From NCBI GenBank assembly GCA_945907335.1, contig CAMDSU010000038.1, positions 1 to 12,219 on the forward strand: a stretch of 12,219 nucleotides of DNA, given 5' to 3'. A program made the position numbers and the translations under genes. This DNA comes from Bordetella parapertussis (GTDB lineage: Bacteria > Pseudomonadota > Gammaproteobacteria > Burkholderiales > Burkholderiaceae_C). Positions 1 through 7,231 of this stretch are shown one piece after another (positions within the stretch are counted from its first letter, which is position 1; each line of letters opens with the position of its first letter). The notes under the pieces are model-generated. The model saw only the letters and a list, made by a program, of their open reading frames with translations. It was not told the origin of the DNA and made no database searches.

Positions 1-984
1 CATGACGGGCAGGCTGATTTTGCCGCCAGCAACCCAGTACTTGCTCATATTGACCATGTTGTAGTAGGTGAAGAAACTGATCACGGTGACTATGAGAGAA
101 CCCGATCGACCGCTGCGCGGATTGATAAAAGGAATCGCAATCGCAAGGATAACTAAGTTGAAAGCAGCGATTGCCATGCCTATACGCCAGCCCAGTTCAC
201 CCATATTCACCGCGGTTGGTTCGGCGAGTAATGCCAACGGTTGCATGGATTGGGCATCCGCAGAGCTGAGTTGGGTTGGAATAGAGTCAATTTTGGAAGC
301 ATGCGTTTCAAATTCAATCAATTTGAATTCGTTTTTGTCTGGCTTGATTTCAATCCGTTGGCCGTTGGACAAAATGAAGAACCGATCCCGCTCCCGTGTT
401 TCAATGATTCCGGTTTGTGCGGTCACTATAGATTGGGTGTTGTTTTCATTGGAAACCACAAATATTCGGTTGCCTGTTTTTTCGGCAATACTGGAATTGT
501 CAATGAAGAACACCCGTTTGCCATCGGCAGATTCCTGAAACTGGCCGGGCTTGATGCGCTCCAGATCACCGCGTTTTTCATAGCGCTCACGCATTTCGCG
601 GATTTGCAAATTGGACCAAGGCCAAGCCATCAATGACAGCGCAGTGATGGTGATCAGCCAAGGCCAAGAAAACCGAAGGGCAGGGGCCAATAACGACAGC
701 ACGCTTTGGCCACTGGCTTGCCAAATCACCATTTCACTGTCTGCGTACATGCGAGATACGGTCGACACCAAGGCTATGTAAAGGCTTAAGGTAAGCAAAG
801 AATGTAAATTGCTCATAGCGGTGTAGCCCAAGACGATGCCAACATCTTGCGGATTGAACCGACCAACAGACGCTTCGCCAAATGTGCGAATCAGCCAAAC
901 GGTAATGACGATGATGGTCAAAACCACCAGCGTCGCCCAGAAATACTTGGCCAGTTCTTGTCTAAAAGTGGAATCGAATAACAT
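1..984 (-). CDS. lptF: LPS export system permease LptF (3' end outside window)
   Basis: LptF and LptG form the inner-membrane half of the LptB2FG ABC transporter, which extracts lipopolysaccharide from the inner membrane and passes it to the LptC/LptA bridge. The reading frame is open from the ATG at 984 down to base 1, giving 328 residues without a stop; family members are usually about 360-370 residues, so only the last few dozen are missing. It starts MLFDSTFRQELAKYF, followed by a hydrophobic helix at about 15-33, two more at about 50-75 and 95-122, a long soluble periplasmic part at about 125-260 (the beta-jellyroll region, with KRVFFIDN and IEIKPDKNEF), and C-terminal helices from about 265, including the AIPFINPRSGRSG segment near 282-295. 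No clear Shine-Dalgarno sequence precedes the ATG. lptG would be expected next but lies outside. LptF is preferred over LptG because of the divergent pepA, the same arrangement as in E. coli. Confidence 0.93.
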   Translation of the reverse strand, partial: MLFDSTFRQELAKYFWATLVVLTIIVITVWLIRTFGEASVGRFNPQDVGIVLGYTAMSNLHSLLTLSLYIALVSTVSRMYADSEMVIWQASGQSVLSLLAPALRFSWPWLITITALSLMAWPWSNLQIREMRERYEKRGDLERIKPGQFQESADGKRVFFIDNSSIAEKTGNRIFVVSNENNTQSIVTAQTGIIETRERDRFFILSNGQRIEIKPDKNEFKLIEFETHASKIDSIPTQLSSADAQSMQPLALLAEPTAVNMGELGWRIGMAIAAFNLVILAIAIPFINPRSGRSGSLIVTVISFFTYYNMVNMSKYWVAGGKISLPVM

Positions 985-1010
985 GTAAGTCGGTATTTAA
1001 AAGGCTGATT

Positions 1011-2486
1011 ATGAACTTGGAACTTCAAACGCTCACATGGGCACAGGCGGCATCCCTCCAGACCGATGCGCTGATCGTCTTGGTTTCTCAGAAACAAGCC
1101 AAGACCACCGGTTTATTGGCCACCATGCTTGCGCAAGCTGAAAAGTCTGGTGACTTTAACCCTGCCGCTGGACAATGCATGCTCTGGTGGAAACCTCCTG
1201 GCTTAAAGACCCAGCGTTTGGTGTTTGCTGGAACCGGGCAAGGGCGAGCGCAGGACGTGCGTCAAGCAGTTACTTTGGCCGTTCAAGCTATCAAGAAGTC
1301 AAAATCCGCCAAGGTAAACATTTGTTTGCAAGACAGCCATCTACCGCATCTGGTGGTTGCAGCGCAAGCCGCTGCGGATGCTGCCTATGTCTACACGGCA
1401 ACAAAACCTAGCGCTAAAGCATCGCTTATTTCTATAGTCACCCTGGGCGTGCCCGATGCCAAACATGCAGAGCCAGCATTTGCCATGGCTTGCGCCCAGA
1501 TTGCAGGTGTTTCTTTGGCCCGCGAATGGGGCAACCGGCCTGCCAACCATGCCACGCCCGATCTGCTGGCCCAAGCTGCAAAAGCTTTGTCCAAGCATCC
1601 CAAAGTCTCCTGCGAAGTTTTGGGTCTGAAGGAGGTCTTGCGCTTGGGTATGGGCTCTTTTGCGGCAGTGGCGCAAGCGTCTGCCGAGCCCCTGAGATTC
1701 ATCGTGTTGCACTACAAAGGCGCCGCCGCTTCTCAAGCCCCGGTGGTGTTGGTGGGCAAGGGCATCACATTTGACACGGGCGGCATTTCTCTCAAGCCTG
1801 GTCCGGGCATGGATGAAATGAAATTTGACATGTGCGGGGCCGCCAGTGTGTTGGGAACATTTGAAGCTTTGGCGCATCTAAAGCCCGCCATCAATGTGGT
1901 TGGATTGATTCCGGCCTGTGAAAACATGCCCGGTGGTAAAGCCCTCAAGCCAGGTGATGTGGTGACCAGCATGAGCGGCCAAACCATCGAAATATTGAAT
2001 ACCGATGCTGAGGGACGTTTGATACTTTGCGATGCTTTGACCTATGCAAAACGGTTCAAGCCAAGTGCAGTGATTGATATTGCCACGTTGACAGGCGCTT
2101 GTGTGATTGCCTTGGGGCATTTGCGCAGCGGTTTGTATGCCACGGATGAAGCACTCGCTTCTCAATTGCTTGACGCAGGCGAGCGCAGTCTTGACCTTTG
2201 CTGGCGCATGCCACTTGACGACGAATACGCAGAGGGTTTGAAATCCAATTTCGCAGATGTGGCCAATGTGGCAGACCGCGCGGCAGGTTCGGTCACAGCC
2301 GCCAAATTCTTGCAACGTTTTGCCCAAGATTTTCCCTGGGCGCACTTGGACATTGCCGGCACCGCTTGGAAAAGCGGAGCTGCCAAGGGCGCGACCGGTC
2401 GACCGGTCCCTGCATTGCTCGCCTATTTGGTGGGACAGGTTGGAAAATCCGCGTCGCCAGCTTCCGGTCGCCGGGTAAAAAAATAA
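1011..2486 (+). CDS. pepA: Leucyl aminopeptidase PepA (M17 family)
   Basis: A cytosolic two-metal aminopeptidase that removes N-terminal residues from peptides; in E. coli the hexamer also binds DNA in Xer recombination and in regulation of carAB. The protein has 491 residues (E. coli PepA has 503). The N-terminal regulatory domain covers about 1-165 and the catalytic domain about 170-475. The M17 signature NTDAEGRL is at 330-337. By comparison with E. coli, the metal ligands are K250, D255, D273, D332 and E334, and the catalytic residues K262 and R336; all are present, at a constant offset of 20, so the enzyme should be active. The start is the ATG at 1011, with AAAAGG at 999-1004. It is divergent from lptF, and holC follows 13 bases after its stop, suggesting an operon. 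The last 15 or so residues form a Lys/Arg-rich tail. Confidence 0.97.
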   Translation: MNLELQTLTWAQAASLQTDALIVLVSQKQAKTTGLLATMLAQAEKSGDFNPAAGQCMLWWKPPGLKTQRLVFAGTGQGRAQDVRQAVTLAVQAIKKSKSAKVNICLQDSHLPHLVVAAQAAADAAYVYTATKPSAKASLISIVTLGVPDAKHAEPAFAMACAQIAGVSLAREWGNRPANHATPDLLAQAAKALSKHPKVSCEVLGLKEVLRLGMGSFAAVAQASAEPLRFIVLHYKGAAASQAPVVLVGKGITFDTGGISLKPGPGMDEMKFDMCGAASVLGTFEALAHLKPAINVVGLIPACENMPGGKALKPGDVVTSMSGQTIEILNTDAEGRLILCDALTYAKRFKPSAVIDIATLTGACVIALGHLRSGLYATDEALASQLLDAGERSLDLCWRMPLDDEYAEGLKSNFADVANVADRAAGSVTAAKFLQRFAQDFPWAHLDIAGTAWKSGAAKGATGRPVPALLAYLVGQVGKSASPASGRRVKK

Positions 2487-2499
2487 GAACTGTCCAAAG

Positions 2500-2946
2500 A
2501 TGACAGAAGTTGCCTTCCATTTCAATGCGGCAGACAAGCTGGAATACGCTTGTCGGCTTCTCAGAAAGGCGGTGGCCAATTCTGCGAAGGTGGTGGTGGC
2601 AGGTGACAGCCAACTTTTAAACGCCTTGGATGGAGCCTTGTGGTCATTCAGTCCCACGTCGTTTGTTCCTCATTGCGTGTTTGGGGCGCAAGATGACACA
2701 TTGGCCCACAGCCCAGTGGTGCTGGTGATGAACGATGAATTGCCCAGCGCATTGCCACACCATCATGTGCTGCTTAATTTGGGTCACGAATTGGTCAAGG
2801 GCTTTGAGTCGTTTGAACGAATCATTGAGATCGTGACAAACGGCGAGCACGACAAGTCCCAAGCACGGATACGCTGGAAACATTACGCAGATCGTGGCTA
2901 TCCCTTACAACGGCACGATCTCAGCACCAAAGTAGCTGTCTCGTGA
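2500..2946 (+). CDS. holC: DNA polymerase III chi subunit HolC
   Basis: Chi is an accessory subunit of the clamp loader. With psi it links the DNA polymerase III holoenzyme to single-stranded-DNA-binding protein at the replication fork. The 148-residue product matches the family length (E. coli chi has 147). The N-terminus has the typical pattern of a short beta strand VAFHFN followed by a helix DKLEYACRLLRKA (about 13-25), then KVVVAGDSQLLNALDGALWSFSPTSFVPH (about 31-59, written here as the usual core with the LW.F..F.PH pattern). The middle and C-terminal parts, with VLLNLGHELVKGFESFERIIEIV at about 90-112, also fit. The gene sits directly downstream of pepA, the conserved gammaproteobacterial and betaproteobacterial order. 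There is no obvious Shine-Dalgarno sequence, so coupling to pepA translation is possible. Its TGA overlaps the GTG start of the next gene. Confidence 0.9.
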   Translation: MTEVAFHFNAADKLEYACRLLRKAVANSAKVVVAGDSQLLNALDGALWSFSPTSFVPHCVFGAQDDTLAHSPVVLVMNDELPSALPHHHVLLNLGHELVKGFESFERIIEIVTNGEHDKSQARIRWKHYADRGYPLQRHDLSTKVAVS

Positions 2947-3209
2947 CACAACATCCAACACCGCCGCCGCTGGCCCCAGCGCCTTTGCTGACCGATGTGA
3001 TTCAGGTCAACGAATCGTTGCGACCGGCTGTGCTTCCTTGGAACCAAAAGGTACAAATCAGGGAGGCATTGGGCGGCAAACACGTACAGGATGCATTAGC
3101 GGACAAAGTGATTGAAAAAGTTCAGCAACGTATTGCTGAAATGATGCCTGAATTGATTCGAGATGCTGTCGACCAAGTGCTAAAAGAACACGAACCCAAA
3201 ATTGAATAG
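2943..3209 (+). CDS. Small hypothetical protein downstream of holC
   Basis: I do not recognise a function. The frame encodes 88 residues, starting at a GTG that overlaps the holC stop in the four-base string GTGA, a typical translational-coupling arrangement and the main reason to believe the gene and this start. The N-terminus is proline-rich (PTPPPLAPAP at 5-14) and probably disordered. After a middle segment with LPWNQKVQIREALGG (about 31-45), residues 47-84 look like one or two amphipathic helices of alternating charged and aliphatic residues (ADKVIEKVQQRIAEMMPELI, then RDAVDQVLKEH). There is no signal peptide, membrane segment or cysteine. It resembles the short uncharacterised proteins seen near holC in Burkholderiales (perhaps the DUF2486 type, recalled from memory only). 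A role linked to HolC is inferred from position alone. E. coli has valS here; it is absent from this window. Confidence 0.7.
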   Translation: MTQHPTPPPLAPAPLLTDVIQVNESLRPAVLPWNQKVQIREALGGKHVQDALADKVIEKVQQRIAEMMPELIRDAVDQVLKEHEPKIE

Positions 3210-3274
3210 TTCTCCAAAGACTGCATTTTTCACATGACAAAGGGTTTTGCGGTGATGTTCTAGGTTTATTTCTA

Positions 3275-3304
3275 TTGACTTTGTGGTTGCAAATTAATTA
3301 CTAT
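3275..3304 (+). promoter_or_regulatory. Candidate sigma-70 promoter for the binding-protein gene
   Basis: TTGACT at 3275-3280 matches the -35 consensus at five of six bases. TACTAT at 3299-3304 matches the -10 consensus at four of six, including the conserved first two bases and the last, with an 18-base spacer. Transcription would start near 3311, about 25 bases before the TTG start codon, leaving room for the ribosome site at 3325-3329. It lies in the 126-base gap after the holC operon, where I see no convincing terminator. Predicted by eye only. Confidence 0.5.
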
Positions 3305-3335
3305 CACTTCATATTTTTCAACTCAGGAGCATATT

Positions 3336-4469
3336 TTGAAACAACAACTCTCTTTGATCACATTGGCTCTCGCATTTTCAGGTGTGGCGTGGGCACAGGA
3401 AGTCGTCAAAATCGGACATGTCGCACCTTTGAGCGGCGCTATTGCTCACCTTGGCAAAGACAATGAAAACGGCGCGCGCTTGGCCATTGAGGATTTGAAT
3501 GCCAAAGGTATTTCTATTGGCGGCAAAAAAGTTAAATTTGAATTGCTGGCAGAAGACGATGCTGCCGATCCTAAGCAAGGTGCAGCGGCCGCGCAAAAGC
3601 TGGCCGACCAAAAAGTCAGCGGTGTGGTGGGACACTTGAATTCAGGTACTTCTATTCCCGCCTCCAAAATTTACAGCGATGCCGGTATCCCGCAAATTTC
3701 TCCATCGGCTACCAACCCAAAATACACCCGACAAGGCTATAAAACCACTTTTCGTGTGGTGGCTGACGACGTTCATTTGGGCGGCACATTAGGCCGTTAC
3801 GCCGTCCAAAAATTGGGTGCAAAAAACATTGCAGTGATTGATGATCGAACGGCTTACGGGCAGGGTGTTGCGGATGAGTTTCAAAAAGCCGCCAAGGCGG
3901 CAGGCGCCACCATTGTTGGCCGTGAATTCACCACTGACAAGGCGACCGATTTCACCGCTATCTTGACCACTATCAAGGGCAAAAAGCCTGACGCTATTTT
4001 CTTTGGTGGCATGGATGCCGTGGCCGGGCCAATGATCAAGCAAATGAAAGCCTTGGGCTTGAATGCCAAATTCTTGGGAGGCGATGGCATTTGCACGGGT
4101 GAATTATTCAAACTGTCGGGCGAAACTATTGCAGACAGCCAAGTATTTTGTGCTGAGGCAGGCGGCGTTGAAGGCCCTCAGGAAAAAGTGCTGAGTGACT
4201 TTAAGGCCAAGTACAAAAAACGCTTCAACGCTGACGTGCAACTTTATGCACCATATGTGTATGACGCTGTCAATGTCATGGCAGCTGCCATGGTGAAAGC
4301 CAATTCTTCTGACCCTGCCAAATACCTGCCAGTGCTTGCCAAAATTTCAGATTACAAAGGCGTCACTGGCAACATAGGGTTTGATGAAAAAGGCGATATC
4401 AAAAATGGCGCGCTTACCTTGTACAGCTACAAGGGTGGAAGCAAAATCAATCTTGCCGTGGTTCGTTAA
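3336..4469 (+). CDS. Branched-chain amino acid-type ABC transporter periplasmic binding protein (LivJ/LivK family)
   Basis: A periplasmic type I solute-binding protein of the Leu/Ile/Val family. It would deliver a ligand to a LivHMGF-type ABC importer, but no permease or ATPase gene is adjacent, so it is an orphan binding subunit here. The 377-residue product has a clear signal peptide (MKQQLSLITLALAFSGVAWA, cleavage after residue 20, then QEVVKIG). Family hallmarks include IGHVAPLSGAIAHLGKDNENGA (about 26-47, opening strand and helix), VSGVVGHLNSGTSIPAS (94-110), ISPSATNP (121-128), IDDRTAYGQG (168-177) and GYRF-like repeats of the second lobe ending in VTGNIGFDEKGD (343-354). The start is TTG at 3336, chosen because AGGAG at 3325-3329 is well spaced and the signal peptide begins exactly there. 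Many Burkholderiales homologues take ligands other than branched-chain amino acids, so the substrate is open. The only two cysteines, C253 and C272, could form a disulfide. Confidence 0.93.
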   Translation: MKQQLSLITLALAFSGVAWAQEVVKIGHVAPLSGAIAHLGKDNENGARLAIEDLNAKGISIGGKKVKFELLAEDDAADPKQGAAAAQKLADQKVSGVVGHLNSGTSIPASKIYSDAGIPQISPSATNPKYTRQGYKTTFRVVADDVHLGGTLGRYAVQKLGAKNIAVIDDRTAYGQGVADEFQKAAKAAGATIVGREFTTDKATDFTAILTTIKGKKPDAIFFGGMDAVAGPMIKQMKALGLNAKFLGGDGICTGELFKLSGETIADSQVFCAEAGGVEGPQEKVLSDFKAKYKKRFNADVQLYAPYVYDAVNVMAAAMVKANSSDPAKYLPVLAKISDYKGVTGNIGFDEKGDIKNGALTLYSYKGGSKINLAVVR

Positions 4470-5968
4470 GCGGAGGTAATTCGTAATTTCCAACTGGTTT
4501 TTTGCCAGGCTATCGCTTCTTGAAGAAGCAAATGGTTGGACTGAGGAAACCGCTGCGCCCACAGCGGTTCTATGCTTAATTCAAAGCATCTGGCAATATG
4601 TTTGGATTTTTCAAGCTGTACCGAGCTGTGCTCCGGATCACGTCTGGCATGACACAAAATAACGGCTAAGCGCAAACTGAGCAATTGATAAACCAAGTGC
4701 TCGTCTTCGAAGTCCATGTCTAATTTTCGAAGTTTCCCTTTGTGTCCGAGCACCAATAAGCTGAGCCTGTGCAATTCATGCTTGGCAAATCCTGGGGTAT
4801 CGGTATTTTCAAGAATGTATGCGCCGTGTTTGTGTGAGTCGGTGTGAGAGATTACGTTGCCGATTTCATGCAATTGGGCAGCCCAGCTAAGCTTTTTTTG
4901 TAGCCGTGTCCATTCAGAACTTCCTTCTTCGTGAGTTTGTAATTTTTTTAAAAACTCACAGGCAATTTTGCTGACTCTGTGCGCTTGCGCAGAATCTGCT
5001 TGAAATCCCCTGCGCAGTCCTGAAACGGTCAATGCCCGGGTATCTTTGGCTTCATCTTCTCGGTCAAGCAAGTCGTACAAAACGCCGTGGCGCAATGCAC
5101 CAGGTGTGACCATCAATTCGTCAATACTGAACAAATCCAGCAACGCAGCCAGCACACTGAGACCACCGCCGATGACTGATTTGCGCTCTTCTTTGAGTCC
5201 ATCCATCTTGAGTTTGTCAATGTGACCGATACGAATCAGTTGTGTTTTGAGCCAAGCAATCCCTTCTTTGGTGACGCGGTCGGCAGGCCAGCCGGCTTGC
5301 GCTAACACTTCTGAGACCGCACTTACCGTGCCGGAGGATCCGTAGGCGATGTCCCAAGCGTCTTTGCCAAAAATAGGCAAAGCCTCATCAAGAATCGCTT
5401 TGGCGGCCACCTCTGCCTTTTGAAAGGCCAGTGCGGTGAATTCACCATGGGGGAAATATTTCATGCTTGATGCAACACTGCCCAGCCGATATGACTCTAG
5501 TTGCAAGGCATTTTTGTTTTGGCCAATGATGAATTCCGTCGATCGTCCGCCTATGTCAATCACCAACCTTCGCTCGTCTGAAGGTGGCAGTAAATGAGCA
5601 ACGCCTTGGTAAATCAAACGCGCCTCTTCGCGACCCGATACCACTTCAATAGGAAAGCCGAGGATTTGATGGGCTTTGTCTAAAAATAACTGTGCGTTTC
5701 TGGCCTCTCTGAGGGTTTGCGTGGCCACTGCACGCACTTGAGAGCGATCGAAGCCAGACAGTTTTTCTGCAAAACGCGCCAGGCATTCCCACCCTTTTTC
5801 CATAGAGGCAAGACTTAAATTGCGGTCCTGATCCAAACCGCTGCCTTGCCTCACCGCCTCCTTCAAATACTCGTAGCGTTGAAACAAGCCGTTGTTGAAG
5901 CGGCATATTTCCAAGCGAAAACTGTTGGACCCCAGATCAATGGCTGCCAGCAAAGTACCGTTTTTCAT
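4466..5968 (-). CDS. ppx: Exopolyphosphatase (Ppx/GppA family)
   Basis: Ppx releases orthophosphate from the ends of inorganic polyphosphate; the related GppA also hydrolyses pppGpp. From the ATG at 5968 the protein has 500 residues (E. coli Ppx has 513). An in-frame TTG at 5983 would add five residues, but the ATG places the start in the family-typical position just before LLAAIDLGSNSFR. Visible motifs are the first phosphate loop DLGSNSFR (11-18), SGREEARLIY with the presumed catalytic glutamate (about 111-120), the second phosphate loop VIDIGGRSTE (136-145) and YGSSGT (209-214). The C-terminal HD-like helical domain contains LHEIGN and SHKHGAYILENTD (about 366-390), with HE in place of HD as in E. 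coli Ppx. The gene is divergent from the pst operon and convergent with the binding-protein gene. Ppx is favoured over GppA because of the two-domain length and the phosphate-gene setting. Confidence 0.92.
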   Translation of the reverse strand: MKNGTLLAAIDLGSNSFRLEICRFNNGLFQRYEYLKEAVRQGSGLDQDRNLSLASMEKGWECLARFAEKLSGFDRSQVRAVATQTLREARNAQLFLDKAHQILGFPIEVVSGREEARLIYQGVAHLLPPSDERRLVIDIGGRSTEFIIGQNKNALQLESYRLGSVASSMKYFPHGEFTALAFQKAEVAAKAILDEALPIFGKDAWDIAYGSSGTVSAVSEVLAQAGWPADRVTKEGIAWLKTQLIRIGHIDKLKMDGLKEERKSVIGGGLSVLAALLDLFSIDELMVTPGALRHGVLYDLLDREDEAKDTRALTVSGLRRGFQADSAQAHRVSKIACEFLKKLQTHEEGSSEWTRLQKKLSWAAQLHEIGNVISHTDSHKHGAYILENTDTPGFAKHELHRLSLLVLGHKGKLRKLDMDFEDEHLVYQLLSLRLAVILCHARRDPEHSSVQLEKSKHIARCFELSIEPLWAQRFPQSNHLLLQEAIAWQKTSWKLRITSA

Positions 5969-6029
5969 ACCGTGAGTTGCCAAGATATGAATGCGGTGAA
6001 AGCTGAAAAAAGAATCATAATTAATTAAA

Positions 6030-6058
6030 ATTTAAGTGTAAATGAAGTAAATTCTCAA
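6030..6058 (-). promoter_or_regulatory. Candidate sigma-70 promoter for ppx
   Basis: Read on the minus strand, TTGAGA (plus-strand bases 6053-6058) is five of six to the -35 consensus. TTAAAT (plus-strand 6030-6035) is four of six to the -10, with a 17-base spacer. The surrounding 6010-6060 stretch is strongly A+T-rich, as expected near a promoter. The predicted start would be about 55 bases upstream of the ppx ATG. No Pho-box-like repeat overlaps it, so ppx may not be under direct PhoB control from this site. Predicted by eye. Confidence 0.4.
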
Positions 6059-6097
6059 TTATTCTATACAACCATTGATGAGTTAACCGAAGGATAA

Positions 6098-6131
6098 ATG
6101 ACACGCAATTGTCATATTCAAAGCCTACATT
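6098..6131 (+). promoter_or_regulatory. Candidate Pho box and PhoB-dependent promoter of pstS
   Basis: Two seven-base units 11 bases apart, ATGACAC (6098-6104) and TTGTCAT (6109-6115), separated by GCAA, fit the PhoB recognition pattern of CTGTCAT-like units with four-base spacers. The second unit has one mismatch and the first is weaker. A -10-like TACATT lies at 6126-6131, ten bases after the box, the spacing seen at PhoB-activated promoters, where the box takes the place of the -35. Transcription would start near 6138, about 43 bases before the pstS GTG. Another TTGTCAG occurs at 6130-6136, off the 11-base phase by one base. The same bases can also be read as an inverted repeat, ATGACA and TGTCAT. 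Confidence 0.6.
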
Positions 6132-6180
6132 GTCAGGTGAGTTTGGTGTTTTTCAGAGTTTTTTTCTTCAAGGAGTGCTT

Positions 6181-7200
6181 GTGAATTTTTCAAGAACTGT
6201 AATTACGGCAGTCGCGACTGCCATCGTGTCGTTTTCAGCCGCTGCCGCCGATATCACTGGTGCTGGCGCTACATTTCCTTTCCCTATTTACGCAAAATGG
6301 GCAGAGGCTTACAAAGTTCAAACGGATATTGGTTTGAATTACCAATCCATTGGTTCGTCTGGCGGTATTCGTCAAATCAAGGCCAAGACCGTGGCATTTG
6401 GTGCGACGGATGCTCCTTTGACCGGTGCTGAGTTAGAGAAGGAAGGCATGGTTCAATTTCCGGCCATTATCGGCGGCACTGTTCCGGTGTTCAACGTTGA
6501 TGGCTTGCGCAAGGGCGATCTAAGAGTTACAGGTCCCGTGTTGGCCGACATGTTCATGGGAAAAATCAGCAAGTGGAATGACCCCAAAATTGTTGAGCTC
6601 AACCCCGGCAAAAAATTGCCTGATGCACCCATTACCATCGTTCATCGTGCAGATGGTTCGGGCACAACATTCAATTGGACCGATTACTTGTCTTCTGTGA
6701 GCCCTGATTGGCTCAACACCGTGGGTCGTGGTGCTGCGGTCAAATGGCCAGCACCTACATCAGTGGGCGGTAAGGGCAATGAAGGTGTGGCTGCAAACGT
6801 TAACCGAATCAAAAACAGTTTGGGTTATGTTGAGTATGCATATGCAAAACGCAACAACATCGCAGTCATGCAACTCATGAACAAAGATGGTAACTACGTC
6901 ATGCCAGACGACGAGACATTTTCAGCAGCTGCTGCTGGCGCGGATTGGTTCAGCGTACCGGGCATGGGATTGTCAATTGTCAATCAACCCGGCGCTAAAT
7001 CATATCCAGTGACTACAGCCTCTTTCATCCTGATGTACAAATCACCTACAGATAAAGCTCAGTCCGCAGAAGTCCTGAAATTTTTCGATTGGTCATTCAA
7101 GAACGGAAAGAAAATGGCATTGGAACTTGAGTACGTTCCGTTGCCAGACGCGTTGACCAAACAAATCCGCGAACGTGTGTGGTCTCAAATCCAGAAATAA
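6181..7200 (+). CDS. pstS: Phosphate ABC transporter periplasmic binding protein PstS
   Basis: High-affinity periplasmic phosphate receptor of the PstSCAB importer. I choose the GTG at 6181 because AGGAG lies at 6171-6175 with a five-base spacer and the signal peptide begins exactly there. The longer open frame reaching 6109 would run through the proposed promoter. The 339-residue precursor has a signal peptide of about 23 residues (ending SAAAA, then DITGAGATFPFP). Phosphate ligands known from E. coli PstS are all present: T31 and F32 in GATFPFP, the serine in SIGSSGG (57-62), D77 in ATDAP, and R156, S160, G161 and T162 in RADGSGT. Other family blocks are GKISKWND (127-134), GGKGNEGVAANV and GYVEYAYAK. 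It is the first gene of the cluster, with the Pho box in front and a strong terminator-like hairpin after its stop. Confidence 0.97.
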   Translation: MNFSRTVITAVATAIVSFSAAAADITGAGATFPFPIYAKWAEAYKVQTDIGLNYQSIGSSGGIRQIKAKTVAFGATDAPLTGAELEKEGMVQFPAIIGGTVPVFNVDGLRKGDLRVTGPVLADMFMGKISKWNDPKIVELNPGKKLPDAPITIVHRADGSGTTFNWTDYLSSVSPDWLNTVGRGAAVKWPAPTSVGGKGNEGVAANVNRIKNSLGYVEYAYAKRNNIAVMQLMNKDGNYVMPDDETFSAAAAGADWFSVPGMGLSIVNQPGAKSYPVTTASFILMYKSPTDKAQSAEVLKFFDWSFKNGKKMALELEYVPLPDALTKQIRERVWSQIQK

Positions 7201-7231
7201 TTTTTAGAACAATTTAATCGCTGATTGATTC

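Noticed and set aside
136..145. Position in Ppx protein numbering (not window bases): GGRSTE instead of GGGSTE in the second phosphate loop, as a possible loss of activity
   Set aside because: The Asp and Glu of the motif remain. I recall the Arg form from other betaproteobacterial Ppx proteins, so it is probably normal lineage variation.
68..636. Two plus-strand open frames (68-538 and 241-636)
   Set aside because: They lie antisense to lptF, whose frame gives a continuous, recognisable protein across the same bases; their translations look like no known protein.
1878..2657. A 259-codon minus-strand open frame opposite pepA and holC
   Set aside because: It overlaps the conserved PepA catalytic region and crosses into holC on the opposite strand; its composition is odd and it shows no domain pattern. 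It is a shadow frame.
4490..4530. Small inverted repeats (CTGG/CCAG around a T-run, and GCTTCT/AGAAGC) near the end of ppx, as a terminator for the binding-protein gene
   Set aside because: The stems are only 4-6 base pairs, lie inside ppx coding sequence, and neither is followed by a T-run in the right orientation.
6109..6180. Upstream extension of pstS to a TTG at 6109
   Set aside because: It would put non-signal residues ahead of a good signal peptide and run through the proposed Pho box and -10; the GTG at 6181 has a well-spaced AGGAG.
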